Notes: generated by a model not told the origin, from the letters alone. A DNA stretch of 64,000 nt from Mycolicibacterium chubuense NBB4 (GCF_000266905.1 NC_018027.1:3596001-3660000); one strand, 5' to 3'. Counted from the first letter of the stretch, positions 27,440 to 39,207 are shown. Numbers and translations are program-made.

Positions 27440-28933
27440 ATGACGAACGTTATTTCTCATTGGGTCGATGGTGGGGTTTTCGCCGGTGACAGTGGTGTGA
27501 CGGCGTCGGTGACGAATCCGGCGACCGGTGCGGTGACTGGTGAGGTGGCGCTGGCGTCGGTGGCCGATGCCCGCGCGGTGATCGATGCCGCGGCGGCGGC
27601 GTTTCCGGGGTGGCGGGACACCTCGTTGTCCAAGCGCACCGCGGTGTTGTTCCGGTTCCGCGAGTTGCTCAACGAGCGCAAGACCGAGTTGGCCGAGCTC
27701 ATCACCGCCGAGCACGGCAAGGTGGTCTCCGACGCCCTGGGCGAGGTCAGCCGCGGCCAGGAAGTCGTCGAGTTCGCCTGCGGCATCCCGCACCTGCTCA
27801 AGGGCGGCTACACCGAGAACGCCTCGACCAAGGTCGACGCGTACTCCATCCGCCAGCCCCTGGGCCCGGTCGCGATCATCAGCCCGTTCAACTTCCCCGC
27901 CATGGTCCCGATGTGGTTCTTCCCCATCGCCATCGCCACCGGCAACACCGTCGTCCTCAAACCCAGCGAGAAGGACCCCTCCGCCTCGCTGTGGCTCGCG
28001 GCGTTGTGGAAGGACGCCGGACTGCCCGACGGGGTGTTCAACGTCCTGCACGGCGACAAGACCGCCGTCGACGAATTGCTGACCAACCCCAAGATCAAGA
28101 GCGTCTCGTTCGTCGGGTCCACCCCGATCGCCCAGTACGTTTACACCACCGCCACCGCCACCGGTAAACGCGTCCAAGCCCTCGGCGGCGCCAAGAACCA
28201 CGCCGTGATCCTCCCGGATGCCGACCTCGATCTGGCCGCCGACGCCATGGTCAACGCCGGGTTCGGCTCGGCCGGGGAACGCTGCATGGCCGTCTCGGCC
28301 GCCGTGGCCGTCGGCCCGATCGCCGATGACCTGGTCGCCAAAATCGCCGAACGCGCCCGCAACATCAAAACCGGCGACGGCACCAAAGACTCCGACATGG
28401 GCCCCCTGGTCACCGCCGCCCACCGCGACAAAGTCGCCTCCTACATCGACGCCGGCGAAGCCGCCGGCGCCAAAGTCGTCCTCGACGGACGCCACGTCAC
28501 CCCCGACGGCGGTCAGGATGGGTTCTGGCTGGGCCCCACCCTGCTCGACAACGTCACCCCCGACATGAGCGTCTACACCGACGAGATCTTCGGCCCCGTG
28601 CTCTCCGTCGTGCGCGTCGAGACCTACGACCAAGCCCTCGACCTGATCAACACCAACCCCTACGGCAACGGCACCGCCATCTTCACCAACGACGGCGGAG
28701 CCGCCCGGCGCTTCCAGAACGAAGTCGAAGTCGGCATGGTCGGCATCAACGTCCCCATCCCCGTCCCCATGGCCTACTACAGCTTCGGCGGCTGGAAAGC
28801 CTCCCTGTTCGGCGACACCCACGCCCACGGCCTCGACGGCGTCCACTTCTTCACCCGCCAAAAAGCCATCACCAGCCGCTGGCTCGACCCCAGCCACGGC
28901 GGCATCAACCTCGGCTTCCCCCAAAACGGCTGA
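27440..28933 (+). CDS. iolA: Methylmalonate-semialdehyde dehydrogenase
   Basis: CoA-acylating aldehyde dehydrogenase of 497 residues (MmsA/IolA), which converts malonate semialdehyde from inositol, or methylmalonate semialdehyde from valine, to acetyl- or propionyl-CoA. The conserved Asn is in SPFNFPAMVP, the catalytic Cys in GSAGERCMAVS, and the MmsA ending (YYSFGGWKASLFGD) is present. AGAAGG lies just before the ATG at 27440. Composition changes inside the gene: the first third uses many G/T third positions, the rest is strikingly C-rich with CCC and AAA codons. Last gene of the core operon. Confidence 0.95.
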   Translation: MTNVISHWVDGGVFAGDSGVTASVTNPATGAVTGEVALASVADARAVIDAAAAAFPGWRDTSLSKRTAVLFRFRELLNERKTELAELITAEHGKVVSDALGEVSRGQEVVEFACGIPHLLKGGYTENASTKVDAYSIRQPLGPVAIISPFNFPAMVPMWFFPIAIATGNTVVLKPSEKDPSASLWLAALWKDAGLPDGVFNVLHGDKTAVDELLTNPKIKSVSFVGSTPIAQYVYTTATATGKRVQALGGAKNHAVILPDADLDLAADAMVNAGFGSAGERCMAVSAAVAVGPIADDLVAKIAERARNIKTGDGTKDSDMGPLVTAAHRDKVASYIDAGEAAGAKVVLDGRHVTPDGGQDGFWLGPTLLDNVTPDMSVYTDEIFGPVLSVVRVETYDQALDLINTNPYGNGTAIFTNDGGAARRFQNEVEVGMVGINVPIPVPMAYYSFGGWKASLFGDTHAHGLDGVHFFTRQKAITSRWLDPSHGGINLGFPQNG

Positions 28934-28935
28934 CC

Positions 28936-29009
28936 CACCTCCCGCGAACTGCGGCCAACTTCCGCGAGCTGGGGGCACCTCCCGCGAACTGCGGCCAACT
29001 TCCGCGAGC
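28936..29009. repeat. 34-bp direct repeat pair after iolA
   Basis: Two identical 34-base copies (28936-28969 and 28976-29009), separated by six bases, follow the iolA stop. Each contains CTCCCGCGAACTGCGGCCAA. They run straight into a hairpin. Non-coding; origin unknown, possibly a mycobacterial intergenic repeat. Confidence 0.85.
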
Positions 29010-29038
29010 GAGCGTGTCTGTCCCAGACACGCCGCTCG
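29005..29038. terminator. Hairpin after the inositol core operon
   Basis: GCGTGTCTG-TCC-CAGACACGC forms a perfect 9-bp stem, extended by CGAGCG/CGCTCG beyond a one-base bulge. It lies about 70 bases after the iolA stop and suits termination of the core operon. A related GCGTGTC/GACACGC stem follows pepN at 50695. Confidence 0.65.
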
Positions 29039-29125
29039 TGGGCGACAGTTCGCGCACGCTCGTCAGGGAGGTCGCCCGTGAGGCATCGACTGTGCGAATC
29101 GGCCGGAACGGGTACCCGGCCCGTC

Positions 29126-30214
29126 ATGAGACGGCTGTGCGGTGTGTTCGCGTTGGTCTTGCTGGTCGGGGCATGCGAGAGCAGGCCGGCCCACCAGGCC
29201 GCGCCGTCGACCACGCCGTCGGGGCCGAGCACCACCCCTACGACGACCGGGCTGCTACCGCCCGGTGTGCCGACCGAAGGCAGCAGACCTCCCGCCCAGA
29301 GCTTGCCGGCACCGGCCGAGCCACAGTCGGCCCCCGCCCCGTCGCAGCCGCCGCCGGGCCGGCAGGTCGCCGTCGGCGCCGCCCCCGAGGGCATCGTCGT
29401 CGACGCGGTCACCCGCACGGTGGCCGTCGCCAAGCGCAACCCCGACGAACTGGTGCTGATCAACGCCGACACGGGCGAGATCACCCACCGCACCCCGCTG
29501 CCCGGCGTGGTGCGACACCTGCAGCTCGCAAAGCCCGGCGGTCCCGTTCTGGTGCCGGTGGAGAGCGCGGACGCGCTGGTCCGCGTCGATCTCCCCAACG
29601 GCCGCGCGCAACCTGAGATCGTCACCGGCACCGTGCCGCACGACGCGTCGGAGGCACCCAACGGCACGGTGTTCGTCGCCAACGAGCACGGCGGTACCGT
29701 GACCGCGCTGCGAGGCAACGACATCGTCAAGGTCTTCACCGACAGCGTGCAGCCGGCGGGTCTGGCGGCCGTCGGCGACCGGATGGGCATGCTCGACGTC
29801 CGCAAGAACGATCTGACCATCTACGACACCGAGAAGCTGACGATCGTCGGGGCGACGCCCGCCGGCGACGGGCCGACGCACCTGGTCGCCGACAAGCACG
29901 GCCGCATGATCGCCGCAGACACCCGGGGCGACGCCGTGCGGGTGTTCGACACCCGGCCGCGCCAACTCGCCGAGATCGCCCAGCCCGGCGGGCCGTACGG
30001 CATCACCTACGACGCGACGCGGGACACGTTGTGGGTGGCCTCCTCCGGGACCAACGAGGTGATCGGCTACGCCATGGCCGACGCGACCCCGCGGGAGGTG
30101 AAACGCATTTCCACCGTGCAGAATCCCTACACCCTGGGTGTGGACCCGATGACGGGCCGGCTGTTCATCGCCGGCGTCACCGCGGGCGTGGTGCAGATCG
30201 TCGACCCCGGCTGA
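29126..30214 (+). CDS. YncE-like beta-propeller lipoprotein
   Basis: Predicted lipoprotein of 362 residues. The ATG at 29126 is preferred over a GTG at 29078 because it starts a lipoprotein signal directly ([17 protein letters not shown], lipobox LVGAC). A Pro/Thr/Ser-rich linker of about 65 residues follows, then repeated blades of about 40 residues with YVTN/NHL-type motifs ([48 protein letters not shown]). Such propellers bind proteins or ligands outside the membrane. No catalytic residues identified. It precedes fdhD by 88 bases. Confidence 0.85.
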   Translation: MRRLCGVFALVLLVGACESRPAHQAAPSTTPSGPSTTPTTTGLLPPGVPTEGSRPPAQSLPAPAEPQSAPAPSQPPPGRQVAVGAAPEGIVVDAVTRTVAVAKRNPDELVLINADTGEITHRTPLPGVVRHLQLAKPGGPVLVPVESADALVRVDLPNGRAQPEIVTGTVPHDASEAPNGTVFVANEHGGTVTALRGNDIVKVFTDSVQPAGLAAVGDRMGMLDVRKNDLTIYDTEKLTIVGATPAGDGPTHLVADKHGRMIAADTRGDAVRVFDTRPRQLAEIAQPGGPYGITYDATRDTLWVASSGTNEVIGYAMADATPREVKRISTVQNPYTLGVDPMTGRLFIAGVTAGVVQIVDPG

Positions 30215-30302
30215 GGCGACCTCCTCTCCCGTCCTCCCCCATCGAGGCCGCCCCTCGGCCACCGACCAGAATGGAAGTCATGTCCCGGCGAGAGCGAAAC
30301 TG

Positions 30303-31148
30303 ATGGGCAGGGTCACAGCCCGCCGCCGCGCGCAGCACGTCACCGCCCGGGATGCGGTCGCGCGGCCCGAGACCCTGGCCGTCGAGGAACCGTTGGAGAT
30401 CCGCGTCAACGGGGCCGCCATCACCGTCACGATGCGCACGCCCGGTTCGGATGTCGAACTGGCGCAGGGATTCCTGCTCACCGAGGGCGTGGTCGCCAAG
30501 CGTGACGACATCGTCGCGGTGCGCTACTGCCGCGGCGCCGCCGAGGACGGTGTCAACACCTACAACGTGCTCGACGTGACGCTGGCGCCGGACGTCGCCG
30601 CGCCGGACGTCGACCCGACCCGCAACTTCTACACCACTTCATCGTGCGGCGTCTGCGGCAAGGCCTCGCTGGAAGCGGTCCGACTGAGCAGCAGGCACGG
30701 TCCCGGCGACGACCCGACCACCGTTGCCGCAGGAACGCTTTCCTCGCTGCCCGGCAAGCTGCGCGACGCGCAGAGGGTCTTCGCCGCGACCGGAGGGCTG
30801 CACGGGGCGGCGTTGTTCAGTACGGACGGCACGCCGCTGGTGGTCCGTGAGGACATCGGCAGGCACAACGCCGTGGACAAGGTGATCGGGTGGGCGCTGG
30901 AGCAGGGCCGGATACCGCTGGGGGGCACGGTGCTGCTCGTGAGTGGACGGGCGTCCTTCGAACTCACCCAGAAGGCCGTGATGGCCGGGATTCCGGTGTT
31001 GGCGGCGGTGTCGGCGCCGTCGTCGCTGGCCGTCGACCTCGCCGCTCAGTCCGGCCTGACGCTGGTGGCTTTCCTGCGTGGCGACTCGATGAACGTGTAC
31101 ACGCGCTCCGACCGTGTGGACCGATCAGGCGATACGTCGCCCTCTTGA
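30303..31148 (+). CDS. fdhD: Formate dehydrogenase accessory sulfurtransferase
   Basis: FdhD, 281 residues, which passes sulfur to the molybdenum cofactor of formate dehydrogenase. The central [11 protein letters not shown] motif carries the key Cys pair, and [15 protein letters not shown] and [14 protein letters not shown] are family signatures. A seven-codon mini-frame (MSRRERN, 30279-30302) ends one base before the fdhD ATG and could couple translation. Its last 185 bases overlap, antisense, the extended 3' end of the P-type ATPase gene. Confidence 0.95.
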   Translation: MGRVTARRRAQHVTARDAVARPETLAVEEPLEIRVNGAAITVTMRTPGSDVELAQGFLLTEGVVAKRDDIVAVRYCRGAAEDGVNTYNVLDVTLAPDVAAPDVDPTRNFYTTSSCGVCGKASLEAVRLSSRHGPGDDPTTVAAGTLSSLPGKLRDAQRVFAATGGLHGAALFSTDGTPLVVREDIGRHNAVDKVIGWALEQGRIPLGGTVLLVSGRASFELTQKAVMAGIPVLAAVSAPSSLAVDLAAQSGLTLVAFLRGDSMNVYTRSDRVDRSGDTSPS

Positions 31149-33510
31149 CGACATCCTCGACAACGAACCACAACAGCGCATAAGCCCAGACGACGCCGGC
31201 GAGCTCCCATCCCAGCGGCGTCATCAACACGCCGTAGACCGCGATGAGTGTTGCCAGCGCCTGTGTTCCGACCACGGCAGCCAGCAGAAGCGGCGCGGGA
31301 GCGGGACGTGACCAGAACGGTCCCCGGGTGCGGGTGACGAACACGGTCAGATGGCCGGCCACCGACAACTTGAGATAGATCAACGTGCGGATCACATCGT
31401 GGTCGAGTCCGAACGCCGTCTGCGCCAGCCACAGAAGCATGAAGGTCTCGAGGACCCCCAACACCCCGAGCACGGTGGCGATGGTCAGCACTGCGCGCAT
31501 GTCCCACGCGGCGGGTTGCGCCGAGCCGCGCACGTGGTCGTAGGCGATGGCCAGGATCGCGCCGTCGTTGAGGAGCGCCAGCAGGACGATCATCACCGCG
31601 GTGACCGGAAAGAAGTTCATCACGACGATCGACAGGGTGATCAGCAGCAACACCCGCAGCGTTTCGGCGATGCGGTAGGTGGCGTAGTTCGACATCCGGA
31701 CGAAGATCTCGCGGGCCTGCCGGATCGCCGAGACGATCACCGACAGGCCGGGCGCCAGCAGGACCACGTCGGCCGCCGCACGAGCGGCGTCGGTCGCCGC
31801 AGCGACCGCGATCCCGGCGTCGGCCTGTTTGAGAGCGGGTGCGTCGTTGACACCGTCGCCCGTCATCCCCACGATGTGGCCGCGCGATTGCAGCAACTCG
31901 ACGATGCGGAACTTGTGCTCGGGGAACACCTGCGCGAATCCGTCGGCTTCGTCGATCGTCCGCGCCAACTCGCGCTCGTCGGCTCCGGCGTCCAACGCCG
32001 CGGCGTCGAGAATGTGGTCGCCGAGCCCGACCCGGCGGGCGATCTCCCGGCCAATCGCGACCTGGTCACCGGTGACCATTTTCACGGCCACACCGAGTTT
32101 TTCGGCCTCTGCGATGGTCGCGGCGGAGTCCTCCCGCGGGGGGTCGGCCAACGCCAGCACGCCCAGCACCCGCCAGCCCGCGTCGCCATCGACGCGCGCC
32201 ACGGCCAGGGATCGATAGCCCCGAGTGGCGAACCGATCGACGGCAGCGCCCGCCTCCGCGGGGCCCTCCGCGGCGCACAAGGCGGTGACGGCCTGCGGGG
32301 CTCCCTTGCTCACCCGGAAGACCCGGCCGTCCTGGTCGCGCACCACCGCTTCTGTGCGCTTCGAGATCGGGTCGAACGGTGTGAAGCCGTCCACTCGCAG
32401 ATGTGCCGGCATCTGCGCCGCGGCCAGGACGGCCAGGTCGATGGGGTCGCCGTCCTCGGGGCGGGATGCGAGCGCCGCAGCGCCGAGAAGGTCTTCCGGT
32501 GAGACGCCCGGGGCGGTCCACCGAGCGGCGACTTCGAGGCGGTTCTGGGTCAGCGTGCCGGTCTTGTCGGAACACAACAGATCCATGCCGCCGAGTTCCT
32601 CGACCGCCGGCAGGTGGGTGACGACGGCCTGCTGGCGCGCCAGCTGTCGCGCGCCCACGGCCATGGTCACCGACAACACCGCCGGGAGCGCCACCGGCAC
32701 CGAGGCGATCGTGACCACCAGTGCGAACTCGAGGGTCTGCAGCACAGGGTTGCCTCGAATCAACGACGCTGCCACCGACACCGTCACCAGGATCGCCGCG
32801 AAGCCGATCAGGTAGTTCCCGATACGCACGACCGCTCGCTGGAAGTGGCTGACCGAGCCCGCGGTCTCCACCAGGGCCGCGGTCCGGCCGAAGTACGAGG
32901 ACGCCCCGGTCGCGTACACCAGCGCATCGGCCTCGCCGCGTTGCAGCACCGATCCCGAAAACAGGGTGTCCCCTCGCCGGCGGCTGACGGCCAGCGATTC
33001 GCCTGTCAGGGCGGACTGGTCCACCTCGATGGTCGCGTCGTCGAGTATCCGGAGGTCGGCGGGGACGACGTCGCCCAATCGGACCCGCACCACGTCGCCC
33101 GGCACCAACTCGCGCACCCCGACCGTCGTCCACACGCCGTCGCGCAGGGCCCGCGCTGATGCCGCGAGTCGCTGTTTGAGAGCGGCGACGGCCCCGGCGG
33201 CCTGATGCTCCTCGACGAACGCCACGAGTCCGTTCATCAGCAGAAGTGCGGCGATGATCACCGCGTCGGCCCAATGCCGGGCAGCGAGCGACAGGGCCAG
33301 CGCGACCTCGATCATCCAGGGGATCGGCGCCCAGAAGTACCCGAGGAAGACGACCAGCGGGTTGCGGTGCTTCTCAGGGATCTCGTTCGGCCCATACCGG
33401 GTCAAACGCTCGCGCGCCTGCGCGGAGGTGAGGCCATCTGCCGTGGCGTCCAACTCTGCCAGCACTTCTGGCAGAGCGGCCACGGCCAAGTGCTGAACCG
33501 CTTCGACCAT
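30964..33510 (-). CDS. P-type cation ATPase, probable proton pump type
   Basis: Membrane cation pump of about 848 residues (P3A H+-ATPase-like). An N-terminal motif [14 protein letters not shown] is followed by two membrane helices, the actuator TGES loop (ALTGESLAV), the phosphorylation motif DKTGTLTQN, and [20 protein letters not shown], then about six C-terminal helices. A GTG at 33525 is an alternative start. Normal homology ends near [13 protein letters not shown]; the final 55 or so residues are a Pro/Arg/Thr-rich tail translated from the antisense of fdhD, so the ancestral stop seems to be lost. Confidence 0.88.
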   Translation of the reverse strand: MVEAVQHLAVAALPEVLAELDATADGLTSAQARERLTRYGPNEIPEKHRNPLVVFLGYFWAPIPWMIEVALALSLAARHWADAVIIAALLLMNGLVAFVEEHQAAGAVAALKQRLAASARALRDGVWTTVGVRELVPGDVVRVRLGDVVPADLRILDDATIEVDQSALTGESLAVSRRRGDTLFSGSVLQRGEADALVYATGASSYFGRTAALVETAGSVSHFQRAVVRIGNYLIGFAAILVTVSVAASLIRGNPVLQTLEFALVVTIASVPVALPAVLSVTMAVGARQLARQQAVVTHLPAVEELGGMDLLCSDKTGTLTQNRLEVAARWTAPGVSPEDLLGAAALASRPEDGDPIDLAVLAAAQMPAHLRVDGFTPFDPISKRTEAVVRDQDGRVFRVSKGAPQAVTALCAAEGPAEAGAAVDRFATRGYRSLAVARVDGDAGWRVLGVLALADPPREDSAATIAEAEKLGVAVKMVTGDQVAIGREIARRVGLGDHILDAAALDAGADERELARTIDEADGFAQVFPEHKFRIVELLQSRGHIVGMTGDGVNDAPALKQADAGIAVAAATDAARAAADVVLLAPGLSVIVSAIRQAREIFVRMSNYATYRIAETLRVLLLITLSIVVMNFFPVTAVMIVLLALLNDGAILAIAYDHVRGSAQPAAWDMRAVLTIATVLGVLGVLETFMLLWLAQTAFGLDHDVIRTLIYLKLSVAGHLTVFVTRTRGPFWSRPAPAPLLLAAVVGTQALATLIAVYGVLMTPLGWELAGVVWAYALLWFVVEDVVKRATYRLIGPHGRSACTRSSSRHAGKPPASGRTERRGRRPATTAPTPPPTPESRPSRPSG

Positions 33511-33668
33511 GCCTCGACGGTGCACCCGGCGACAGCCGCGCCGGTAGGGCCGAAGTACCGGAGAACGGGTTACTGATCCGGGAAGCCGTCAGGTCAGGAC
33601 GCGGAGTGCCGTAGAGCGGCACCGAAGCGCGGACCGGACTTCGCGCAGCTGACCTGCGCGGCGCCGTC

Positions 33669-34949
<1,281 letters not shown>

Positions 34950-35406
34950 GGTGCTGGGGTCCTACTTCCTGTTTGCTGTCGCTGATCGTTCGGTTCCGTC
35001 GGGTTCCGCAGGGGCCCATGTACATGTAGCCCCGACGCTACCCGCATAATCCAGCGCAGTGCGACCGATAAAGCCGAATAGCGTCCGTGATATTTACGTG
35101 TGGTTGCGCCAACATATCGCCTGATCTATCCGCGGTGGTCATGGAACGCACCACCGTGTCTCTGGCGTGTCGCCGCCGTTACCCGAACGAGAGTACCCAC
35201 GCGCACGGATGCGCCCCTTCGAGCAGTTCGAACCGGGGCGTCAGCAGCACGTCAACCGTGTTGTGACGTCGGGTTTTCACTCGGACCCACGATACCGGGC
35301 TCGCCGCGGAAACAGCCGTCCGCTGCGGCCGGTCGATGCGGCCACGACGCCCGCGAGCGCTGTACCGACGTTGCTGGTGGGCGTGCTAGCCGCGCTGTGA
35401 GAGCAC
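34950..35406. other. Intergenic region upstream of clpX
   Basis: About 455 bases between the clpX start and the end of a small secreted-protein gene. It must carry the clpX promoter (minus strand); an AT-richer segment at about 35060-35130 is the likeliest place. No hairpin or protein-like frame was identified. Confidence 0.5.
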
Positions 35407-35700
35407 TCAGCGGCCGGGACCCAGCGGGCCCGGCCCGACCGGACCCGGCCCCACCGGACCGGGACCCACCGGACCGATCACGCCACCGACGCCCACCGGC
35501 CCGGCGGGACCGATGACCGGGTTCGGTGGGTTGACGTAGACGTTGACGTCGGCGACGCATTGCGCCGTGTCGACGTTCCAGTACATCCCGGCCGGGCACA
35601 CCGGCTCTTGCGCACCGGCCACCGCGGGTGCGCACCACGCCGCTGCTGCAGACATCGCCAGCGCGGCGATCGCCGCGCTCCGCTTGACCCCCACCGTCAT
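35407..35700 (-). CDS. Small secreted Pro/Gly-repeat protein
   Basis: Exported protein of 97 residues. The Met at 35700 (MTVGVKRSAAIAALAMSAAA) begins a clear signal peptide cut near VAGA-QEPV; an earlier in-frame start at 35733 would add 11 unlikely residues. The mature part has two Cys within 18 residues (VCPAGMYWNVDTAQC) in a small disulfide-type motif and then a tail of GPVGPGP repeats. Proteins like it are common in mycobacteria but of unknown function. The gene is divergent from the PPOX gene, with hairpin repeats between. Confidence 0.75.
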   Translation of the reverse strand: MTVGVKRSAAIAALAMSAAAAWCAPAVAGAQEPVCPAGMYWNVDTAQCVADVNVYVNPPNPVIGPAGPVGVGGVIGPVGPGPVGPGPVGPGPLGPGR

Positions 35701-35805
35701 GACTTCCCCTGTCGGTCCGGACGCGTCGCTCACCGAATTGACGACCGCGTGGATTAACAGGTTGACACGCGGCGACGGCGCGACGATGGCTTTTCACCGC
35801 ATTTG

Positions 35806-35872
35806 CCGGCCATGTCCGATGGCCGGCCCGCCGGCCATGTCCGATGGCCGGCCCGCCGGCCATGGCCGGGCC
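35806..35872. repeat. 25-bp hairpin tandem repeats
   Basis: Two identical 25-base units (35806-35830, 35831-35855) and a partial third. Each unit contains CCGGCCAT-GTCCG-ATGGCCGG, an 8-bp stem with a 5-base loop. They sit in the divergent gap between the secreted-protein gene and the PPOX gene, about 25 bases before the latter's start, so they could affect promoter or mRNA structure. Confidence 0.85.
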
Positions 35873-35896
35873 AGCCCCTGACGTACCGTCCAAGAC

Positions 35897-36337
35897 ATGA
35901 CGACGATCGACGAGGCTTTCGCTCTGGCCCGGGACGACAACGGCTTGGCCGTCGTGGCGACGCTGCGCGCCGACGACACGATTCAGTCCTCGGTGATCAA
36001 CGCGGGGCCGCTGTCTCACCCGGCCACCGGTGAACCGGTACTGGGCTTCGTCACCTACGGAAAAGTGAAACTGAACAATCTGCGGGCACGGCCCCAGATC
36101 GCAGTGACGTTCCGGAGGGGCTGGCACTGGGCCACCGTCGAAGGACGCGGCGAACTCGCCGGGCCCGACGACCCGCAGCCATGGCTGGAGTCAGACGCGC
36201 TGCCCCAACTGCTCCGCGACATCTTCACCGCCGCCGGCGGCACCCACGACGACTGGGACGCCTACGACCGCACGATGCGCGAGCAGCGCCGCACGGCGGT
36301 GCTGATCACTCCGACGCGGATCTACGGAAACGGCTGA
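35897..36337 (+). CDS. PPOX-class flavin/F420-dependent oxidoreductase
   Basis: Split-barrel protein of 146 residues, of the pyridoxamine-phosphate-oxidase-like group that in mycobacteria often binds coenzyme F420. The family pattern is visible: an N-terminal helix, GLAVVATLRADDTIQSSVIN as the first strands, a basic KVKLNNLRARPQ segment for cofactor phosphate, and RTAVLITPTRIYGNG at the end. It would reduce or oxidise a small organic substrate in the cytosol. It is convergent with clpP2, only six bases apart. Confidence 0.82.
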   Translation: MTTIDEAFALARDDNGLAVVATLRADDTIQSSVINAGPLSHPATGEPVLGFVTYGKVKLNNLRARPQIAVTFRRGWHWATVEGRGELAGPDDPQPWLESDALPQLLRDIFTAAGGTHDDWDAYDRTMREQRRTAVLITPTRIYGNG

Positions 36338-36343
36338 GCCCGG

Positions 36344-36991
36344 TCAGCCCTTCTGGGCCGACAGCTTGCGGTACTCGAGGACGGTGTCGATGATCCCGTA
36401 GTCCTTGGCCGCCTCGGCCGTCAGGATCTTGTCCCGGTCGGTGTCCTTGCGGATCACGTCCGCCGGCTTGCCGGTGTGGCGCGAGAGGGTCTCCTCCATC
36501 AGCGTGCGCATCCGCTCGATCTCGGCGGCCTGGATCTCCAGATCCGAGAACTGCCCCTGGATGACCCCGCCCAGTGCGGGCTGGTGGATCAGCACGCGGG
36601 CGTTCGGCAGCGCCAGCCGCTTACCGGGCGTACCGGCGGCCAGCAGCACCGCCGCGGCTGACGCGGCCTGGCCGAGGCACACCGTCTGGATGTCGGCACG
36701 CACGTACTGCATGGTGTCGTAGATCGCCATCAACGAGGTGAACGAACCACCCGGCGAGTTGATGTACATCGTGATGTCGCGGTCGGGGTCCAGCGACTCG
36801 AGCACCAGCAGCTGCGCCATGATGTCGTTCGCCGACGCGTCGTCGACCTGCACGCCGAGGAAGATGATGCGTTCCTCGAACAGCTTGTTGTACGGATTGG
36901 ATTCCTTGACGCCGAAGCTCGAGTGCTCGATGAACGACGGCAGGATGTAGCGGGCCTGGGGGGCGCGGCGGGGATCTGTGTGATCGGTCAT
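36344..36991 (-). CDS. clpP2: ClpP2 protease subunit
   Basis: Serine protease subunit of 215 residues that combines with ClpP1 in the mixed mycobacterial ClpP1P2 barrel. The catalytic Ser lies in [11 protein letters not shown], His in LIHQPALG and Asp in the RKDTDRDK segment. The N-terminal part [20 protein letters not shown] is typical of ClpP2 and shows the longer leader relative to ClpP1. Its ATG overlaps the clpP1 stop by four bases, giving coupled translation. Confidence 0.97.
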   Translation of the reverse strand: MTDHTDPRRAPQARYILPSFIEHSSFGVKESNPYNKLFEERIIFLGVQVDDASANDIMAQLLVLESLDPDRDITMYINSPGGSFTSLMAIYDTMQYVRADIQTVCLGQAASAAAVLLAAGTPGKRLALPNARVLIHQPALGGVIQGQFSDLEIQAAEIERMRTLMEETLSRHTGKPADVIRKDTDRDKILTAEAAKDYGIIDTVLEYRKLSAQKG

Positions 36992-37599
36992 TTGTCGAGT
37001 CCTGCTCCTGGTCCGTCGCCGTTGATGCTGGCGCTGGTGATGATGTGATCGACGAAGCCGTATTCCAGGGCTTCCTGCGCGGTGAACCAGCGGTCACGGT
37101 CGGAGTCGGCCTCGATGCGCTCGATCGTCTGACCGGTGAACTCCGCGTTGAGCCGGAACATCTCCTTCTTGATGGAGGCGAACTGCTCGGCCTGGATCGC
37201 GATGTCCGCGGCGCCGCCGGTGATGCCACCGAGAGGCTGATGCATCAGGATCCGGGCGTGCGGCAACGCGTAGCGCTTGCCCTTCGTGCCCGCCGCGAGC
37301 AGGAACTCGCCCATCGAGGCGGCCATGCCCATCGCGTAGGTCGCGACGTCACACGGCGCGAGCACCATGGTGTCGTAGATGGCCATACCCGCGCTGATCG
37401 AGCCGCCGGGCGAGTTGATGTAGAGGTGGATGTCCTTGGTCGGGTCCTCGGCCGACAGCAGCAGGATCTGCGCGCACAGCCGGTTGGCGATGTCGTCGTC
37501 GACCTGAGAGCCCAGGAAGATGATCCGCTCGGACAGCAAACGCTCATACACCGAGTCGACAAGGTTGAGGCCCGCTGAGGCGCCACGCATGTCAGTCAC
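36988..37599 (-). CDS. clpP1: ClpP1 protease subunit
   Basis: Serine protease subunit of about 203 residues. GTG at 37599 ([16 protein letters not shown]) is preferred over a frame start at 37659, since it matches the N-terminus of mycobacterial ClpP1; ATG at 37590 is also possible. The catalytic Ser is in [11 protein letters not shown], the His in LMHQPLGG and the Asp in EADSDRDRW. It heads the clpP1-clpP2 operon and lies just downstream of tig, separated by about 110 bases. Confidence 0.95.
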   Translation of the reverse strand: MTDMRGASAGLNLVDSVYERLLSERIIFLGSQVDDDIANRLCAQILLLSAEDPTKDIHLYINSPGGSISAGMAIYDTMVLAPCDVATYAMGMAASMGEFLLAAGTKGKRYALPHARILMHQPLGGITGGAADIAIQAEQFASIKKEMFRLNAEFTGQTIERIEADSDRDRWFTAQEALEYGFVDHIITSASINGDGPGAGLDK

Positions 37600-37713
37600 G
37601 ACTGGATACCTGCTTTCTTTGTGTACTTCCGACGCGGTGACCGCTCTTACGAACGACACTAACCAACCGGCGCCGCCGGGGAGGCCCCAGACCGCGCGCG
37701 TTCGCTCAGAGCA

Positions 37714-39207
37714 TCACTTCGCGTCGTCGTCGCCGGCCTCGTCGGTGTCGGCAACCTCGCCGCCGGCCTCGTCGGTGTCGGCAACCTCGCCGCCGGCCTC
37801 GTCGGTGTCGGCAACCTCGCCGGTGGCTTCGTCGGTGTCGGCGTCCTCGCCGGTGGCGATCTCGGCGTCCTCGGCCGCCTGCTCACCGGAGGGGCCGAAG
37901 AACTCGGTGGTGTCGATGACCGTGCCGTCGGTGTCGGTGACGGTGGCTCCGTGCACGACCGCGGCCACGGTCAGACCGCGGCGCACGTCGGCGAACATCG
38001 CCGGCAGCTGGTTGTTCTGCTGCAGCATCTGCAGCAGCTGCTGGGGCTCGAGGCCGTACTGGCGCGACATCAGCACGAGGCGCTCGGTCAGGTCGTTCTG
38101 ACCGACCTGGATGTCGAGCTTGTCGGCGATGGCGTCCATCAGCAGCTGGGTCTTGATGGCCTTCTCCGCGTTGGTGCGGTTGTCGGCGTCGAACTCCTCG
38201 CGGCTGGAGCCCTGCTCTGCGAGCGACTCGGCCAGCTTGTCCTCGTCGTGGTCGAGGCCGTGGATCGCGTTGTGCAGCGTGTCGTCGATCTGGGCCTGCA
38301 CGACCTTCTCCGGCAACGGGACCTCGACCTGGGCCAGCAGCTCCTCGATGGCCTTGTCGCGGATCTGCTCGGCCTGCTGCACCCGCTTGACCCGGCTGAC
38401 CTGCTCGCGCAGGCTCTCGCGCAGCTCGGCGATGGTGTCGAATTCGCTTGCCAGCTGGGCGAAGTCGTCGTCGAGTTCGGGTAGCTCGCGCACCTTGACC
38501 GACTTGACGGCAACGGTCACCTCGGCCTCCTGGCCGGCGTGCTCGCCCGCGACGAGTGTGGTGGTGAAGGTCTTCGACTCGCCTTCCTTCAGCCCGACGA
38601 TGGCCTCGTCGAGGCCTTCGATCAGCTGTCCGGAACCGATCTCGTGCGACAGCCCCTCGGTCTTGGCCTCGGGCACATCCTCGCCGTCGACGGTCGCCGA
38701 CAGATCGATCGACACGAAGTCGCCGTTCTCGGCGGGACGGTCGACACCGGTGAGCGTGCCGAACCGCTTCTGCAGCGACTCGAGCTCGGCGTCGACGTCG
38801 GAGTCGGCGACCTCGATCGGGTCGACGGTCACCTTCAGCGCCGACAGATCGGGCAGGTCGATCTCCGGGCGGACGTCGACCTCGGCGGTGAACACCAGCT
38901 CTTCGTTGTCCTCGAGCTTGGTGATCTCGATGTCGGGCTGTCCGAGCGGCTGCAACGACGACGACGTCACGGCCTCGCTGTAGCGGCCGGGAAGCGCGTC
39001 GTTGACGACCTGCTCGAGCACGGCACCGCGGCCCACCCGGGCCTCCAGCAACTTGCGCGGCGCCTTGCCCGGCCGGAACCCGGGCAGCCGGATCTGCTGG
39101 GCCAGCTGTTTGAACGCACGGTCGATGTCGGGTTCGAGCTCGGTGAAGGGCACTTCCACGTTGATGCGAACCCGGGTGGGGCTCAACTTCTCGACGGTGC
39201 TCTTCAC
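37714..39207 (-). CDS. tig: Trigger factor chaperone
   Basis: Ribosome-associated chaperone and prolyl isomerase of 497 residues. The ribosome-binding signature [10 protein letters not shown] is near residue 45, the FKBP-like PPIase domain spans about 155-245 ([16 protein letters not shown] onward), and the helical chaperone arms follow to about 430. The last 65 residues form an acidic, low-complexity tail with near-identical [10 protein letters not shown] decapeptides. Mycobacterial trigger factors often have acidic tails, but the tandem repetition here is unusually clean. Confidence 0.96.
   Translation of the reverse strand: MKSTVEKLSPTRVRINVEVPFTELEPDIDRAFKQLAQQIRLPGFRPGKAPRKLLEARVGRGAVLEQVVNDALPGRYSEAVTSSSLQPLGQPDIEITKLEDNEELVFTAEVDVRPEIDLPDLSALKVTVDPIEVADSDVDAELESLQKRFGTLTGVDRPAENGDFVSIDLSATVDGEDVPEAKTEGLSHEIGSGQLIEGLDEAIVGLKEGESKTFTTTLVAGEHAGQEAEVTVAVKSVKVRELPELDDDFAQLASEFDTIAELRESLREQVSRVKRVQQAEQIRDKAIEELLAQVEVPLPEKVVQAQIDDTLHNAIHGLDHDEDKLAESLAEQGSSREEFDADNRTNAEKAIKTQLLMDAIADKLDIQVGQNDLTERLVLMSRQYGLEPQQLLQMLQQNNQLPAMFADVRRGLTVAAVVHGATVTDTDGTVIDTTEFFGPSGEQAAEDAEIATGEDADTDEATGEVADTDEAGGEVADTDEAGGEVADTDEAGDDDAK
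37736..37855 (-). repeat. Tandem 30-bp repeat in the tig 3' end
   Basis: Three identical 30-base units (37736-37825) and a fourth diverged one encode the acidic decapeptide tail of trigger factor. Copy number is likely to vary between strains, as near-perfect tandem repeats are prone to slippage. Confidence 0.9.

Noticed and set aside
27326..28978. A 550-codon minus-strand frame over iolA
   Set aside because: Antisense shadow of iolA; the product is a Gly/Val/Asp string without family features.
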